Assembly (NCBI RefSeq): GCF_001896205.1
Contig: NZ_MPNU01000001.1
Location: forward strand, 3,065,467-3,129,466
DNA: 64,000 nt
Origin: Edwardsiella piscicida
Lineage (GTDB): Bacteria; Pseudomonadota; Gammaproteobacteria; Enterobacterales; Enterobacteriaceae
Reading direction: 5' to 3'
Below the pieces are notes generated by a model that saw nothing but the letters and a program-made list of their open reading frames with translations, had not been told where the DNA came from and ran no database searches. Position numbers and translations under genes: made by a program. The first letter of the stretch is position 1. Every line of letters starts with the position of its first letter. Of the stretch, positions 39,475 through 48,026 are shown piece by piece.

Positions 39475-39500
39475 ACGGCGCCCTCTGCGGCGCCGTTTTT
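39475..39500 (+). terminator. Terminator after dps
   Basis: ACGGCGCC (39475-39482) pairs with GGCGCCGT (39489-39496), followed by five T. Confidence 0.9.
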
Positions 39501-39606
39501 CTGCGTAGCGCTTTCGTAGGGCGCTGCGTGCCCCGACTCCCCCCTGCGCTGGCTGAACCGCGCCTTTATCCGTATGATGGAGCGACTGTCACTCCCGGAG
39601 ACCGGC

Positions 39607-40092
39607 ATGATTTGGTTAATGCTCGCCACGCTGGCACTGGTGTTTATCGCCGGCTTCCGCGTACTCAATACCCCCACCCGACGCGCCTGTCAGCGCCTGA
39701 CCCAGCGCCTGAATATCGAGCCCGTGCACGTCGAGTCGCTGCTCAGCCAAATGGGGAAGACGCAGGGGGAGGCGTTTGTTCGCTATCTGCAGTGCGGCGG
39801 TGAGTCGCACCTCAATAATGGCGCGATTGTGTTACTCATCTATCAAACCTTTATCGTTAACGGTGACGACGACAACCTGCGGTACTGGCGCTCACTGCTG
39901 CGCAAAGCCGGTTTTAACGCCGATATCAACCCGCATCAGGTGCGTCTGGCGCTCGATTTTTTACGCGATCTGGAGCCAGATACAGATGAAATGTTGGCAT
40001 TCCGCCTGCACTATCAGCAATTTTTTGCACCGCAGGTCCAAGAAGCAGAAGAAAATGGTGATAATGTCTACATCCTTGACCATTTCCGTTGA
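39607..40092 (+). CDS. DUF1198 (YicN-like) protein
   Basis: 161 residues from ATG 39607, six bases after GGAG. One N-terminal membrane helix (WLMLATLALVFIAGFRVL) is followed by a cytoplasmic helical domain with RLTQRLNIEPVHVESLLSQMGK and an acidic C-terminus. It resembles E. coli YicN, whose function is unknown. It stands alone, with dps upstream and a 611-base gap downstream. Confidence 0.8.
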   Translation: MIWLMLATLALVFIAGFRVLNTPTRRACQRLTQRLNIEPVHVESLLSQMGKTQGEAFVRYLQCGGESHLNNGAIVLLIYQTFIVNGDDDNLRYWRSLLRKAGFNADINPHQVRLALDFLRDLEPDTDEMLAFRLHYQQFFAPQVQEAEENGDNVYILDHFR

Positions 40093-40644
40093 CTATAATA
40101 AGGGCCGTTAACGTTTCTTGCGGCACATGTCACAAATCTGACATGCAATCTGTTGCATATTAAAAGCATGAACTTTCCATTTTCACACTAACTAATTAAC
40201 GATATGGTTCAATCCGTGCGTTTTCTCCCTCGGACGGGGCAGTCGCGTCATACTGCGGCGCACCCGCTTCCCGTTGGCATGGCTCCCTGAACCGACACCG
40301 TTGTCATGGCCATGACGACGGTGCAGTACCCAGGCGTCCACGGCGGATGCCTGTGCCGGTCGATCGCCCCCGGCGCCCTCAGTAAGGACATTTTTTATAA
40401 AAATAAAGAGTTACTGGCCTAACTCAATAACAGTGAAAAAATGTATAGCTCACTCGCACACCTCCCACTCCGCTCGGCAGACGACCGTCGCCTGGCTGCG
40501 CTGTGGTATCCGCAGCGCTCCCGCGCCCACGGCAATCTCCGTGCGCCTTTGCGTAAGAGAGCATTAAAAAAATTCATTAATTCCGTTATGATTTCGTCAT
40601 TAAATTTATTAGCACGCGGCTTAACTTTTTTCTCAGAAACATCG
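40093..40644. other. Long leader-like gap upstream of emrR
   Basis: No gene is supported in these 552 bases. They contain a 28-base palindrome (40296-40323), AT-rich flanks and a GC-rich middle part. Hydrophobic frames seen on the minus strand (40419-40724) overlap the emrR start and look fortuitous. Confidence 0.35.
40296..40323. repeat. 28-base near-perfect palindrome
   Basis: CACCGTTGTCATGG and CCATGACGACGGTG are complementary with a single T-G position and no loop. No T run follows, so it is not a standard terminator; it may bind a dimeric regulator or form a cruciform. It lies about 380 bases before emrR. Confidence 0.6.
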
Positions 40645-40673
40645 TTTACAAGACTGATAACCAAAGTTACTAT
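40645..40673 (+). promoter_or_regulatory. Sigma-70 promoter of emrR
   Basis: TTTACA and TACTAT are separated by exactly 17 bases, ending 30 bases before the emrR start. EmrR represses its own promoter in E. coli, so the operator is expected to overlap this site. Confidence 0.65.
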
Positions 40674-40703
40674 ACCCAATGAAACTAATGAGGTCATGAT
40701 CCA

Positions 40704-41222
40704 ATGCCACGTTCTATCGCTCAAATCGAAGAGATGCTAAAGCAGCGCGCTAAGCGGCAGCTGGATTTTCCCTATCAGGAGATCCTGCTGACCCGCCTGT
40801 GCATGCATATGCAGAATAAGTTGCTGGAAAATCGCAACAAGATGCTGAAAGAACAAGGGATTAATGAAACGCTGTTCATGGCGCTGATTACGCTGGATGC
40901 GCAGGAAGACTATAGTATTCAACCCTCCGAGCTGAGCGCGGCGCTGGGATCATCGCGTACCAACGCGACCCGTATCGCCGATGAGCTGGAGAAGCGCGGC
41001 TGGATCGAGCGCCGCGAAAGTGACAACGATCGCCGCTGCCTGCATCTGCACCTGACGGAGGCTGGCAAGGCATTTCTGGCCGAGATTATTCCGCCACAGC
41101 ATAAGTGTCTACACTTCTTATGGTCAACGCTGACTCAGGAGGAGCAGCAGCAGCTGGAAGTGTTGACACGTAAGCTGTTATCGCGCATTGAAGAGATGGA
41201 ACAGTCCGGATTGCCACAGTAA
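40704..41222 (+). CDS. emrR: MarR family repressor EmrR (MprA)
   Basis: Represses the emr efflux operon until released by uncouplers or other hydrophobic drugs. 172 residues. Near-identical to E. coli MprA over [27 protein letters not shown] and over the winged helix ([35 protein letters not shown]). It precedes emrA by 345 bases, more than in E. coli; no gene or clear second promoter was seen in that gap. Confidence 0.96.
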   Translation: MPRSIAQIEEMLKQRAKRQLDFPYQEILLTRLCMHMQNKLLENRNKMLKEQGINETLFMALITLDAQEDYSIQPSELSAALGSSRTNATRIADELEKRGWIERRESDNDRRCLHLHLTEAGKAFLAEIIPPQHKCLHFLWSTLTQEEQQQLEVLTRKLLSRIEEMEQSGLPQ

Positions 41223-41567
41223 GCCATTCACCTGAAATTATGCTTACCGTTACGTAGAAGATCGCGCGTTTGTATCGCCAGCCCCAGGGCAGCGCCAAAC
41301 GACGCGCGGTCTGACCCGCCATCCAGAACGTACAACCGCTCTTTCTCTGACCGTACAGCGCACGTATCCACCAGACGATGTGTATCAGTGTCTGTTTCAA
41401 TGCGCGGCTAAGACGATATCTCTTTTCATTCCTCCGCCCACTCTCCTATGCTGCCCAACGCCGGCGGCACGGCGACGGTGATTGCCAGCGTGCGGCTGCG
41501 GGGGAAAAGACGACATGCAATACCCATCATATGACTATGGTTCCAAGAGGAAATGCGGAGAAACACC

Positions 41568-42743
41568 ATGAGTGAAAACCTGGCGACACAGGCAACCCAG
41601 CAGCCTGCACCCAATAAAAAGAAACAGCGTAAAACCTGGATGCTAGGGATGACCGGCGTGTTCATCCTGATCGCCGCTGCCTACCTGGTCTATTGGTTTA
41701 TCGTTCTGCGTCACCACCAGGAGACCGACGATGCCTATGTCACCGGCAACCTGGTACAGATCAATGCTCAGGTCTCCGGCAGCGTGACCCGGGTGAACTT
41801 TGAGGGCACCGATCTGGTGAAGGCGGGCGACATCTTGGTCACGCTGGATAAAACCGATGCCCAGCAGGCCTATGAGCGGGCGAAAACCGCGCTGGCCAAC
41901 AGCGTACGCCAAACCCACCAGCTGATGGTCAACGCCAAACAGTATCAGGCCAACATCGCCATGAATCAGGTGGCGCTGAGCAAGGCCAGCAGCGACTACC
42001 AGCGTCGTCTGGCGCTGAGCCGCTCCGGCGCCATTGGCCGCGAAGAGCTGCAGCATGCGCAGGACGCCATGGAGAGCGCCCGCGCCGCGCTGGACGTCGC
42101 TATCCAGCAGTACAACGCTAATCAGGCGCTGATCCTGAATACCCCGCTGGAAAAACAGCCGGCGGTACTGCAGGCCGCCGCCCAGGTGCGCGACGCCTGG
42201 CTGGCGCTGGAGCGCACCCAGATCCGCAGCCCGGTGACCGGCTATGTCTCCCAGCGCAGCGTACAGGTTGGCGCTCAAATCAGCCCCAACACGCCGCTGA
42301 TGGCCATTGTTCCGGCCAGCCAGATGTGGATAGACGCCAACTTTAAAGAGACTCAGCTGGCCAATATGCGTATCGGCCAGCCGGCTACCGTCGTCAGCGA
42401 TATGTACGGCGACGACGTGGTGTTTAAAGGGAAAGTGGCCGGTTTGGATATGGGCACCGGCAGCGCCTTCTCTCTGCTGCCGGCGCAGAACGCCACCGGC
42501 AACTGGATCAAGGTCGTGCAGCGCCTGCCGGTACGCATTGAGCTGGATCCTCAGCAGCTGGCGCAGCATCCGCTGCGCATCGGGCTCTCCACGCTGGTCA
42601 CCGTCGACACCGCCAATACCCGCGGCGAGGTGCTGGCCCAGCAGGTACGTAAGACGCCGGCCTACCAGAGCAATGTGCTGACGCTGGATCTGGCGCCGGT
42701 GAATCGCGAGATCGCCGGGATCATCCAGGCCAATGCCGCTTAA
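41568..42743 (+). CDS. emrA: Multidrug efflux membrane-fusion protein EmrA
   Basis: Periplasmic adaptor linking EmrB to TolC. ATG 41568, 7 bases after GGAG, gives 391 residues (390 in E. coli). One N-terminal membrane helix (about 29-48) is followed by a biotinyl-lipoyl half motif (YVTGNLVQINAQVSGSVTRV), a long coiled coil (about 95-200) and the beta-barrel domain. It ends 17 bases before emrB. Confidence 0.96.
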   Translation: MSENLATQATQQPAPNKKKQRKTWMLGMTGVFILIAAAYLVYWFIVLRHHQETDDAYVTGNLVQINAQVSGSVTRVNFEGTDLVKAGDILVTLDKTDAQQAYERAKTALANSVRQTHQLMVNAKQYQANIAMNQVALSKASSDYQRRLALSRSGAIGREELQHAQDAMESARAALDVAIQQYNANQALILNTPLEKQPAVLQAAAQVRDAWLALERTQIRSPVTGYVSQRSVQVGAQISPNTPLMAIVPASQMWIDANFKETQLANMRIGQPATVVSDMYGDDVVFKGKVAGLDMGTGSAFSLLPAQNATGNWIKVVQRLPVRIELDPQQLAQHPLRIGLSTLVTVDTANTRGEVLAQQVRKTPAYQSNVLTLDLAPVNREIAGIIQANAA

Positions 42744-42760
42744 TCTGCGCCGAGGTGACT

Positions 42761-44296
42761 GTGCAACAAAAACCGCTTGAGGGAGCCAAGCTTGCCTGGA
42801 TGACCATCGCGCTGTCGATGGCCACCTTCATGCAGGTGCTGGACTCCACGATCGCCAACGTGGCCATCCCGACGATCTCCGGGAACCTGGGCGCCTCCAA
42901 CTCCCAAGGAACCTGGGTGATCACCTCGTTTGGGGTGGCCAACGCCATCTCGATCCCCATCACCGGATGGCTGGCCAAGCGCTTTGGCGAGGTGCGGCTG
43001 TTTCTGTGGTCAACCGGGCTCTTCGCCCTGACCTCTTGGCTGTGCGGGATCTCCCAAAGCCTGGAGATGCTGATCCTGTTCCGCGTGCTGCAGGGGCTGG
43101 TCGCCGGGCCGCTGATCCCGCTCTCCCAGAGCCTGCTGCTCGGGAACTATCCCCCCGCCAAACGCAATATGGCGCTGGCCCTCTGGTCGATGACGGTGAT
43201 CGTCGCCCCGATCTGTGGGCCAATACTCGGCGGCTATATCAGCGATAACTACCACTGGGGCTGGATCTTCTTTATCAACGTGCCGCTGGGGATCGGCGTG
43301 GTGCTGGTGAGTATGTCGACCCTGAAAAGGCGAGAGACGCGCATCGAGCATAAGCCTATCGATACCGTCGGCCTGATCCTGCTGGCGCTGGGGGTCGGCT
43401 GCCTGCAGGTGATGCTGGACAAAGGCAAGGAGCTGGACTGGTTTAACTCGTCGGAGATCATCCTGCTGACGGTGGTCGCCGTCGTGTCGCTGATCTTCCT
43501 GCTGATCTGGGAGCTGACGGACGATCACCCGGTGGTGGACCTTTCGCTGTTTAAGATCCGCAACTTTACCATCGGCGTCCTGTGCATCAGCCTGGCCTAT
43601 ATGCTCTACTTTGGCGCCATCGTACTGCTGCCACAGCTGCTGCAGGAAGTGTATGGCTATACCGCCACCTGGGCCGGACTGGCCTCGGCGCCGGTAGGGT
43701 TAATTCCGGTGCTGCTCTCCCCGATCATCGGCCGCTTCGGCGCCCGACTCGACATGCGACGACTGGTCACCTTCAGCTTCATCATGTATGCCGTCTGCTT
43801 CTATTGGCGTGCCTACAGCTTTGAACCGGGTATGGACTTTGGCGCCTCGGCCTGGCCGCAGTTTGTCCAAGGGTTTGCCGTGGCCTGCTTCTTTATGCCG
43901 CTGACCACCATCAGCCTGTCCGGTCTGCCGCCGGAGCGTATCGCCGCGGCCTCCAGCCTGAGCAACTTCTGCCGTACCCTGGCCGGCTCGATCGGGGTCT
44001 CGATCACCACCACGCTGTGGACGCGGCGCGAAGCGCTGCACCATACCCACCTGGCCGAGTCGATCACCCCGTATAACCCCATCGCCCAGCAGGCCTATGG
44101 CGAGATGGAAAAGCTGGGGCTGAGCAGCCACCAGGCCTCCGCCCTGATAGCCCAGGACATCACCGCCCAGGGCCTGATCATCTCGGCAAACGAGATCTTC
44201 TGGGCCTCGGCCGGCGTCTTCCTGGTGCTGCTGATACTGATTTGGTTCGCCAAGCCCCCCTTCTCCAGCGCAGGCGACAGCGGCGGCGCCCACTGA
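42761..44296 (+). CDS. emrB: Multidrug efflux MFS transporter EmrB (DHA2 family)
   Basis: Fourteen-helix proton-drug antiporter. The likely start is GTG 42761 after GAGG, giving 511 residues (512 in E. coli). Motif A-like GWLAKRFGEVRLF and the N-terminal MTIALSMATFMQVLDSTIANVAIPTI are present, including the membrane-embedded Asp. With EmrA and TolC it expels uncouplers and nalidixic acid-type drugs. Confidence 0.96.
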   Translation: MQQKPLEGAKLAWMTIALSMATFMQVLDSTIANVAIPTISGNLGASNSQGTWVITSFGVANAISIPITGWLAKRFGEVRLFLWSTGLFALTSWLCGISQSLEMLILFRVLQGLVAGPLIPLSQSLLLGNYPPAKRNMALALWSMTVIVAPICGPILGGYISDNYHWGWIFFINVPLGIGVVLVSMSTLKRRETRIEHKPIDTVGLILLALGVGCLQVMLDKGKELDWFNSSEIILLTVVAVVSLIFLLIWELTDDHPVVDLSLFKIRNFTIGVLCISLAYMLYFGAIVLLPQLLQEVYGYTATWAGLASAPVGLIPVLLSPIIGRFGARLDMRRLVTFSFIMYAVCFYWRAYSFEPGMDFGASAWPQFVQGFAVACFFMPLTTISLSGLPPERIAAASSLSNFCRTLAGSIGVSITTTLWTRREALHHTHLAESITPYNPIAQQAYGEMEKLGLSSHQASALIAQDITAQGLIISANEIFWASAGVFLVLLILIWFAKPPFSSAGDSGGAH

Positions 44297-44319
44297 TCCC
44301 TCGCGCCGCGCACGCGCTC

Positions 44320-44348
44320 AACCGCCCATCCCGGGCGGTTTTTTTTTC
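44320..44348 (+). terminator. Terminator after emrB
   Basis: AACCGCCC and GGGCGGTT form a stem with a short loop, followed by nine T. Confidence 0.95.
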
Positions 44349-44417
44349 ACCGTTTTTTCCCCGCCGTCACCCCGCCCAGAGGCCTCCCATAACGATAAAC
44401 AGAATTAAATTGAAATT

Positions 44418-44436
44418 AAAAGTAATTATCATTTAC
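44418..44436 (+). promoter_or_regulatory. Fur-like box upstream of the iron ABC operon
   Basis: AAAAGTAATTATCATTTAC agrees with the 19-base Fur consensus at 12 positions and lies in an AT-rich block 64 bases before the first gene. It supports iron-repressed expression of the ferric transporter that follows. Confidence 0.65.
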
Positions 44437-44499
44437 TATTTCATCCCCCAGGGCGGCGCCGGACGTCGTGCGCAGGCCCGCTGACCAGGAGAAAAATCG

Positions 44500-45555
44500 A
44501 TGATGCGTAGCTTATCCACCGCCGTTACCGCCTGGCTGCGGCTCGGTGCCGCTGGCCTGCTGTTTGGCCTTAGCGCTCTGCCCGCCGCCGCCGACGACGG
44601 CGCCCTGACGCTGTACACCACCCGGGAACCGGGGCTGATCAAACCGCTGCTGGAGGGATGGACACAGCAGAGCGGTGTGCAGGTCAACACCGTCTATATC
44701 AAAGACGGGATGCTGGAGCGACTGAAGGCCGAAGGCGCCAACTCACCGGCCGATCTGCTGATGACCGTCGACGCCGGTAACCTGCTGGATCTGGTCGAGG
44801 CGGGCGTCACCCAGCCCGTCGACTCCGCGACGCTGACCCAGGCCATCCCCGCCAACCTGCGCGGCGCCGACAACCAGTGGTTCGCGCTATCGATGCGCGC
44901 CCGCGTACTCTACATCGCCAAGGATCTACCCGACCGCACGCGCACGCTGCAGTATCAGGATCTGGCCAAGCCGGAGTGGCACAACCGCATCTGCATGCGC
45001 TCAGGCCAGCACCCCTACAACACCGCGCTGGTGGCGGCGATGATCGCCCATCAGGGCGAAGCCAAGACCGAGCAGTGGCTGCGCGCGCTGAAGGCCAATC
45101 TGGCGCGTAAGCCGACCGGCGGCGATCGCGACGTGGCGCGCGATATTCTGGGCGGCATCTGCGATATCGGTATCGCCAACTCCTACTATGTCGGACACCT
45201 GAAAAACGCCAAGCCGGGCAGTGATGCCCGCCAGTGGGGCGAGGCGATCGAGGTGATCAGACCGACCTTCGCCAGCGGCGGCACCCACGTCAACATCAGC
45301 GGCGCCGCCGTGGCCCGCCATGCGCCCAACCGTCAGGCCGCGGTACAGCTGATGGAGTATCTGGTCTCCCCTGAGGCCCAGCAGCGCTATGCACGCGCCA
45401 ACTATGAATACCCGGTACGCCAGGGCGTAGCGCTGGATCCAACCATCGCCGACGCCATTGGCACCATTACCCCGGATCCGCTGCCGCTGACCGAGATCGT
45501 CAAACACCGTAAACAGGCCAGCCTGCTGGTGGATAAAGTTGGCTTCGATCAGTAA
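44500..45555 (+). CDS. fbpA: Ferric iron ABC transporter, periplasmic binding protein
   Basis: 351 residues. A signal peptide of about 31 residues ends in LPAAADDGALTLYTTREPG. The sequence is typical of FbpA/FutA/IdiA-type ferric binding proteins: the N-terminal LTLYTTRE, tyrosines in the C-terminal lobe (IANSYYVGHL) that bind Fe(III), and NISGAAVARHAPN. First gene of a binding protein-permease-ATPase operon under a Fur-like box. Confidence 0.93.
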   Translation: MMRSLSTAVTAWLRLGAAGLLFGLSALPAAADDGALTLYTTREPGLIKPLLEGWTQQSGVQVNTVYIKDGMLERLKAEGANSPADLLMTVDAGNLLDLVEAGVTQPVDSATLTQAIPANLRGADNQWFALSMRARVLYIAKDLPDRTRTLQYQDLAKPEWHNRICMRSGQHPYNTALVAAMIAHQGEAKTEQWLRALKANLARKPTGGDRDVARDILGGICDIGIANSYYVGHLKNAKPGSDARQWGEAIEVIRPTFASGGTHVNISGAAVARHAPNRQAAVQLMEYLVSPEAQQRYARANYEYPVRQGVALDPTIADAIGTITPDPLPLTEIVKHRKQASLLVDKVGFDQ

Positions 45556-45568
45556 GCGATTCCCCCCG

Positions 45569-47230
45569 ATGAGCCGCCGGATACGCGGCGCCCTGCCGCA
45601 CCCGACGCCGCTGGCGCTGGGCGCGATGGCCGTCGCCCTGCTGGCAATTACCCCGCTGCTCTCGCTGCTGTGGCTAGCCGCCGACGGCGGGGTTCAGCAC
45701 TGGCGCGATCTGTGGCGCTATGTCCTACCGCAGGCCGCGCTGAATACCCTGCTGCTGCTGGTCGGGGTGGCGCTGCTGGCCGGCGCCATCGGCGTCGGCT
45801 GCGCCTGGGCGGTGAGCGCCTTTCAGTTCCCCGGGCGGCGTCTGCTGAGCTGGGGACTGCTGCTGCCACTGGCGATGCCAACCTACATCGTCGCCTTCTC
45901 TTGGCTGGATCTGCTGCACCCGATTGGCCCGCTACAGAGTGCGCTGCGCCTGCTGCTCGGCTATGACAGCCCGCGCCAGTTCCGCCTGCCGGATATTCGC
46001 GGCGTCGCCGGGGCTATCGTGCTGTTTAGCCTGGTGCTCTACCCCTATATCTATCTGACGATGCGGGCGATGTTCATCAGCCAGCCCGCACACCTGCTCG
46101 AGGCGGCACGCACCCTCGGCGAAAACGGGCGCGGCACCTTTCTGCGCGTTGTGCTGCCCATGGCCAGACCGGCGCTGGCGGTCGGTATCAGCCTAGCGCT
46201 GCTGGAGACCCTGAACGATCTCGGCGCCTCGGAGTTCCTGGGGGTGCAGACCCTGACCGTCGCCGTCTATACCACCTGGATCACCCGCTCAGACATCGCC
46301 GCCGCCGCCCAGATCGCCTGCATGATGCTGGGATTTATCTTCCTGCTGCTGACGCTGGAGCTATACGGACGCCGGCGCCAACGCTACGCGGGGCGCGGTC
46401 TGCGTACCCTGCAACCGCAGCCTCTGCGCGGCCTGCGCGCCTGGCTGCTCAGCGCCGCGACGGCGCTGCCGCTGCTGCTCGGCTTTATCATTCCGCTGCT
46501 GCACCTGATCTGGCAGAGCCTGAAGCGACTGGACAGCCAGACCCTGCTCTCCGCCGAGCTGCTGGCGGCGCTGCGCAATACCCTGCTGCTGTCGCTGGGG
46601 GTCACGCTGCTGGCGGTGGCGATCAGCCTGGCGCTCAGCTGGTATGCCCGCATTCGGGCGCTGGCGCCGCCCACGCCGCCGCTGCGCCGGATCACCCTGC
46701 GCCTCGCCTCGCTGGGCTATGCCGTACCGGGCACCATTCTGGCCATTGGCTTTATGCCGCCGGCGCTGCGCGCCGATGCTTGGCTGGCGACGGCGCTGGA
46801 GATACGCGGTCTGCCGCTGTTCTCCTGCGGCCTGCTGCTGATCCTGTGCTGCACCCTGCGCTTTCAGACCATTACCCTCGGCGCGCTGGACGCCGGGCTG
46901 GCGCGTATCGCCCCATCGCTAGAGCAGGCGGCCCGTTCGCTGGGTGAGCGTGAGGGGGCGACCTTTTGGCGCGTACACCTGCCGCTGCTGCGTCCGGCGC
47001 TGATCGGCAGCGCGCTGCTGGTCTTCGCCGACGTCATGAAAGAGCTGCCCATTACCCTGCTGCTGCGCCCGGTCAACGTGGAGACGCTGGCGACCCTGCT
47101 GTACGCCGAGGCCGCACGCGGCACCTATGAAGATGGCGCCATCGCGGCGCTGCTGATCGTACTGGCCGGTACCCTGCCCATGACGCTGTTGGTTCGCAAC
47201 CAGTTAAAACACGCGGGAGAGTCGCGATGA
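45569..47230 (+). CDS. fbpB: Ferric iron ABC transporter permease (FbpB/SfuB type)
   Basis: About 553 residues with roughly 12 membrane helices: two fused permease halves, each with an EAA-type loop (EAARTLGENGRGTFLRVVLPMARP and EQAARSLGEREGATFWRVHLPLLRP) that docks the ATPase. ATG 45569 has a poor ribosome-binding site; a TTG at 45539 inside the end of fbpA is an alternative. It overlaps fbpC by four bases. Confidence 0.93.
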   Translation: MSRRIRGALPHPTPLALGAMAVALLAITPLLSLLWLAADGGVQHWRDLWRYVLPQAALNTLLLLVGVALLAGAIGVGCAWAVSAFQFPGRRLLSWGLLLPLAMPTYIVAFSWLDLLHPIGPLQSALRLLLGYDSPRQFRLPDIRGVAGAIVLFSLVLYPYIYLTMRAMFISQPAHLLEAARTLGENGRGTFLRVVLPMARPALAVGISLALLETLNDLGASEFLGVQTLTVAVYTTWITRSDIAAAAQIACMMLGFIFLLLTLELYGRRRQRYAGRGLRTLQPQPLRGLRAWLLSAATALPLLLGFIIPLLHLIWQSLKRLDSQTLLSAELLAALRNTLLLSLGVTLLAVAISLALSWYARIRALAPPTPPLRRITLRLASLGYAVPGTILAIGFMPPALRADAWLATALEIRGLPLFSCGLLLILCCTLRFQTITLGALDAGLARIAPSLEQAARSLGEREGATFWRVHLPLLRPALIGSALLVFADVMKELPITLLLRPVNVETLATLLYAEAARGTYEDGAIAALLIVLAGTLPMTLLVRNQLKHAGESR

Positions 47231-47910
47231 ACGAAATGGCCTTATGCCTGGATAATCTGCACGTCAGCTATGGCGCGGGCGCCAGCGCCCAGCCGGTGCT
47301 GAACGGTTTCTCCCTGTCCCTGCGTCAGGGGACGCTGGCCTGCCTGCTCGGCGCCTCCGGCAGCGGTAAGACCACCGTGCTGCGCGCGATCGCCGGGTTT
47401 GAACGCCTCGACCGCGGCAGCATCCGCATCGCCGGGCGCTGCGTAGCATCGCCGCAGCAGCATCTGGCGCCGGAGCTGCGCCGCGTCGGCATGGTGTTTC
47501 AGGACTATGCGCTGTTCCCTCACCTGACCGTGGCGCAGAACATCGCCTTTGGTCTGCGCCGCCAGCCGCGCGCCGTCCAGCGGGCGCGCGTCGCCGATCT
47601 GCTGCAGCTGATCGAGCTGTCGGGGATCGGCGAACGCTACCCGCACGCCCTCTCCGGCGGCCAGCAGCAGCGCGTCGCCCTGGCGCGAGCCCTGGCCCCC
47701 CAGCCGGATATCCTGCTGCTGGATGAGCCCTTCTCCAGCCTGGATGAAGGCACCCGCGAACGTTTAGGCCAAGAGGTGCGGGCGATCCTCGCCGCCGCCG
47801 GGCAGACCGCGCTGCTGGTAACCCACAGCGCCCAGGAGGCGCGCACGATGGGCGGCCCGATCCTGCATATCGCCCACGGTCAGGCGCTGAGCTGCGCCGA
47901 CGCGGCCTAA
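47227..47910 (+). CDS. fbpC: Ferric iron ABC transporter ATP-binding protein
   Basis: 227 residues. Walker A GASGSGKT (about 42-49), Q-loop FQDYALFPHL, signature LSGGQQQR, Walker B ILLLDEPFSSLD and the H-loop His in LVTHSAQE are all intact. It stops after the nucleotide-binding domain: Neisseria FbpC and Serratia SfuC have about 120 further residues forming a regulatory domain, which is absent here. The start overlaps fbpB (ATGA). Confidence 0.93.
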   Translation: MNEMALCLDNLHVSYGAGASAQPVLNGFSLSLRQGTLACLLGASGSGKTTVLRAIAGFERLDRGSIRIAGRCVASPQQHLAPELRRVGMVFQDYALFPHLTVAQNIAFGLRRQPRAVQRARVADLLQLIELSGIGERYPHALSGGQQQRVALARALAPQPDILLLDEPFSSLDEGTRERLGQEVRAILAAAGQTALLVTHSAQEARTMGGPILHIAHGQALSCADAA

Positions 47911-47941
47911 CCCGTACGCGCCACCGCGGTGAGATGCGGAT

Positions 47942-47980
47942 AAAAAAATACCCCGTGGGCAATACGCTCACGGGGTATTC
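47942..47980 (-). terminator. Terminator between fbpC and degP
   Basis: AATACCCCGTG and CACGGGGTATT form a perfect 11-bp stem. The T tract (TATTTTTTTA) is on the minus strand, so it mainly ends degP transcripts, but it also lies just behind fbpC. Confidence 0.93.
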
Positions 47981-48026
47981 GTCTTTCCGGGGGCGTCACC
48001 CGATATCCAGGCGACGCGCGGAGGGA

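Noticed and set aside
40093-40400. Metal or cofactor riboswitch upstream of emrR
   Set aside because: I compared by eye with the manganese (yybP-ykoY) and molybdenum cofactor motifs and saw none of their conserved blocks.
40419-40724. Minus-strand 101-codon frame with a hydrophobic start
   Set aside because: Overlaps the emrR start and promoter, and the C-terminal half is Arg-rich and unlike a protein.
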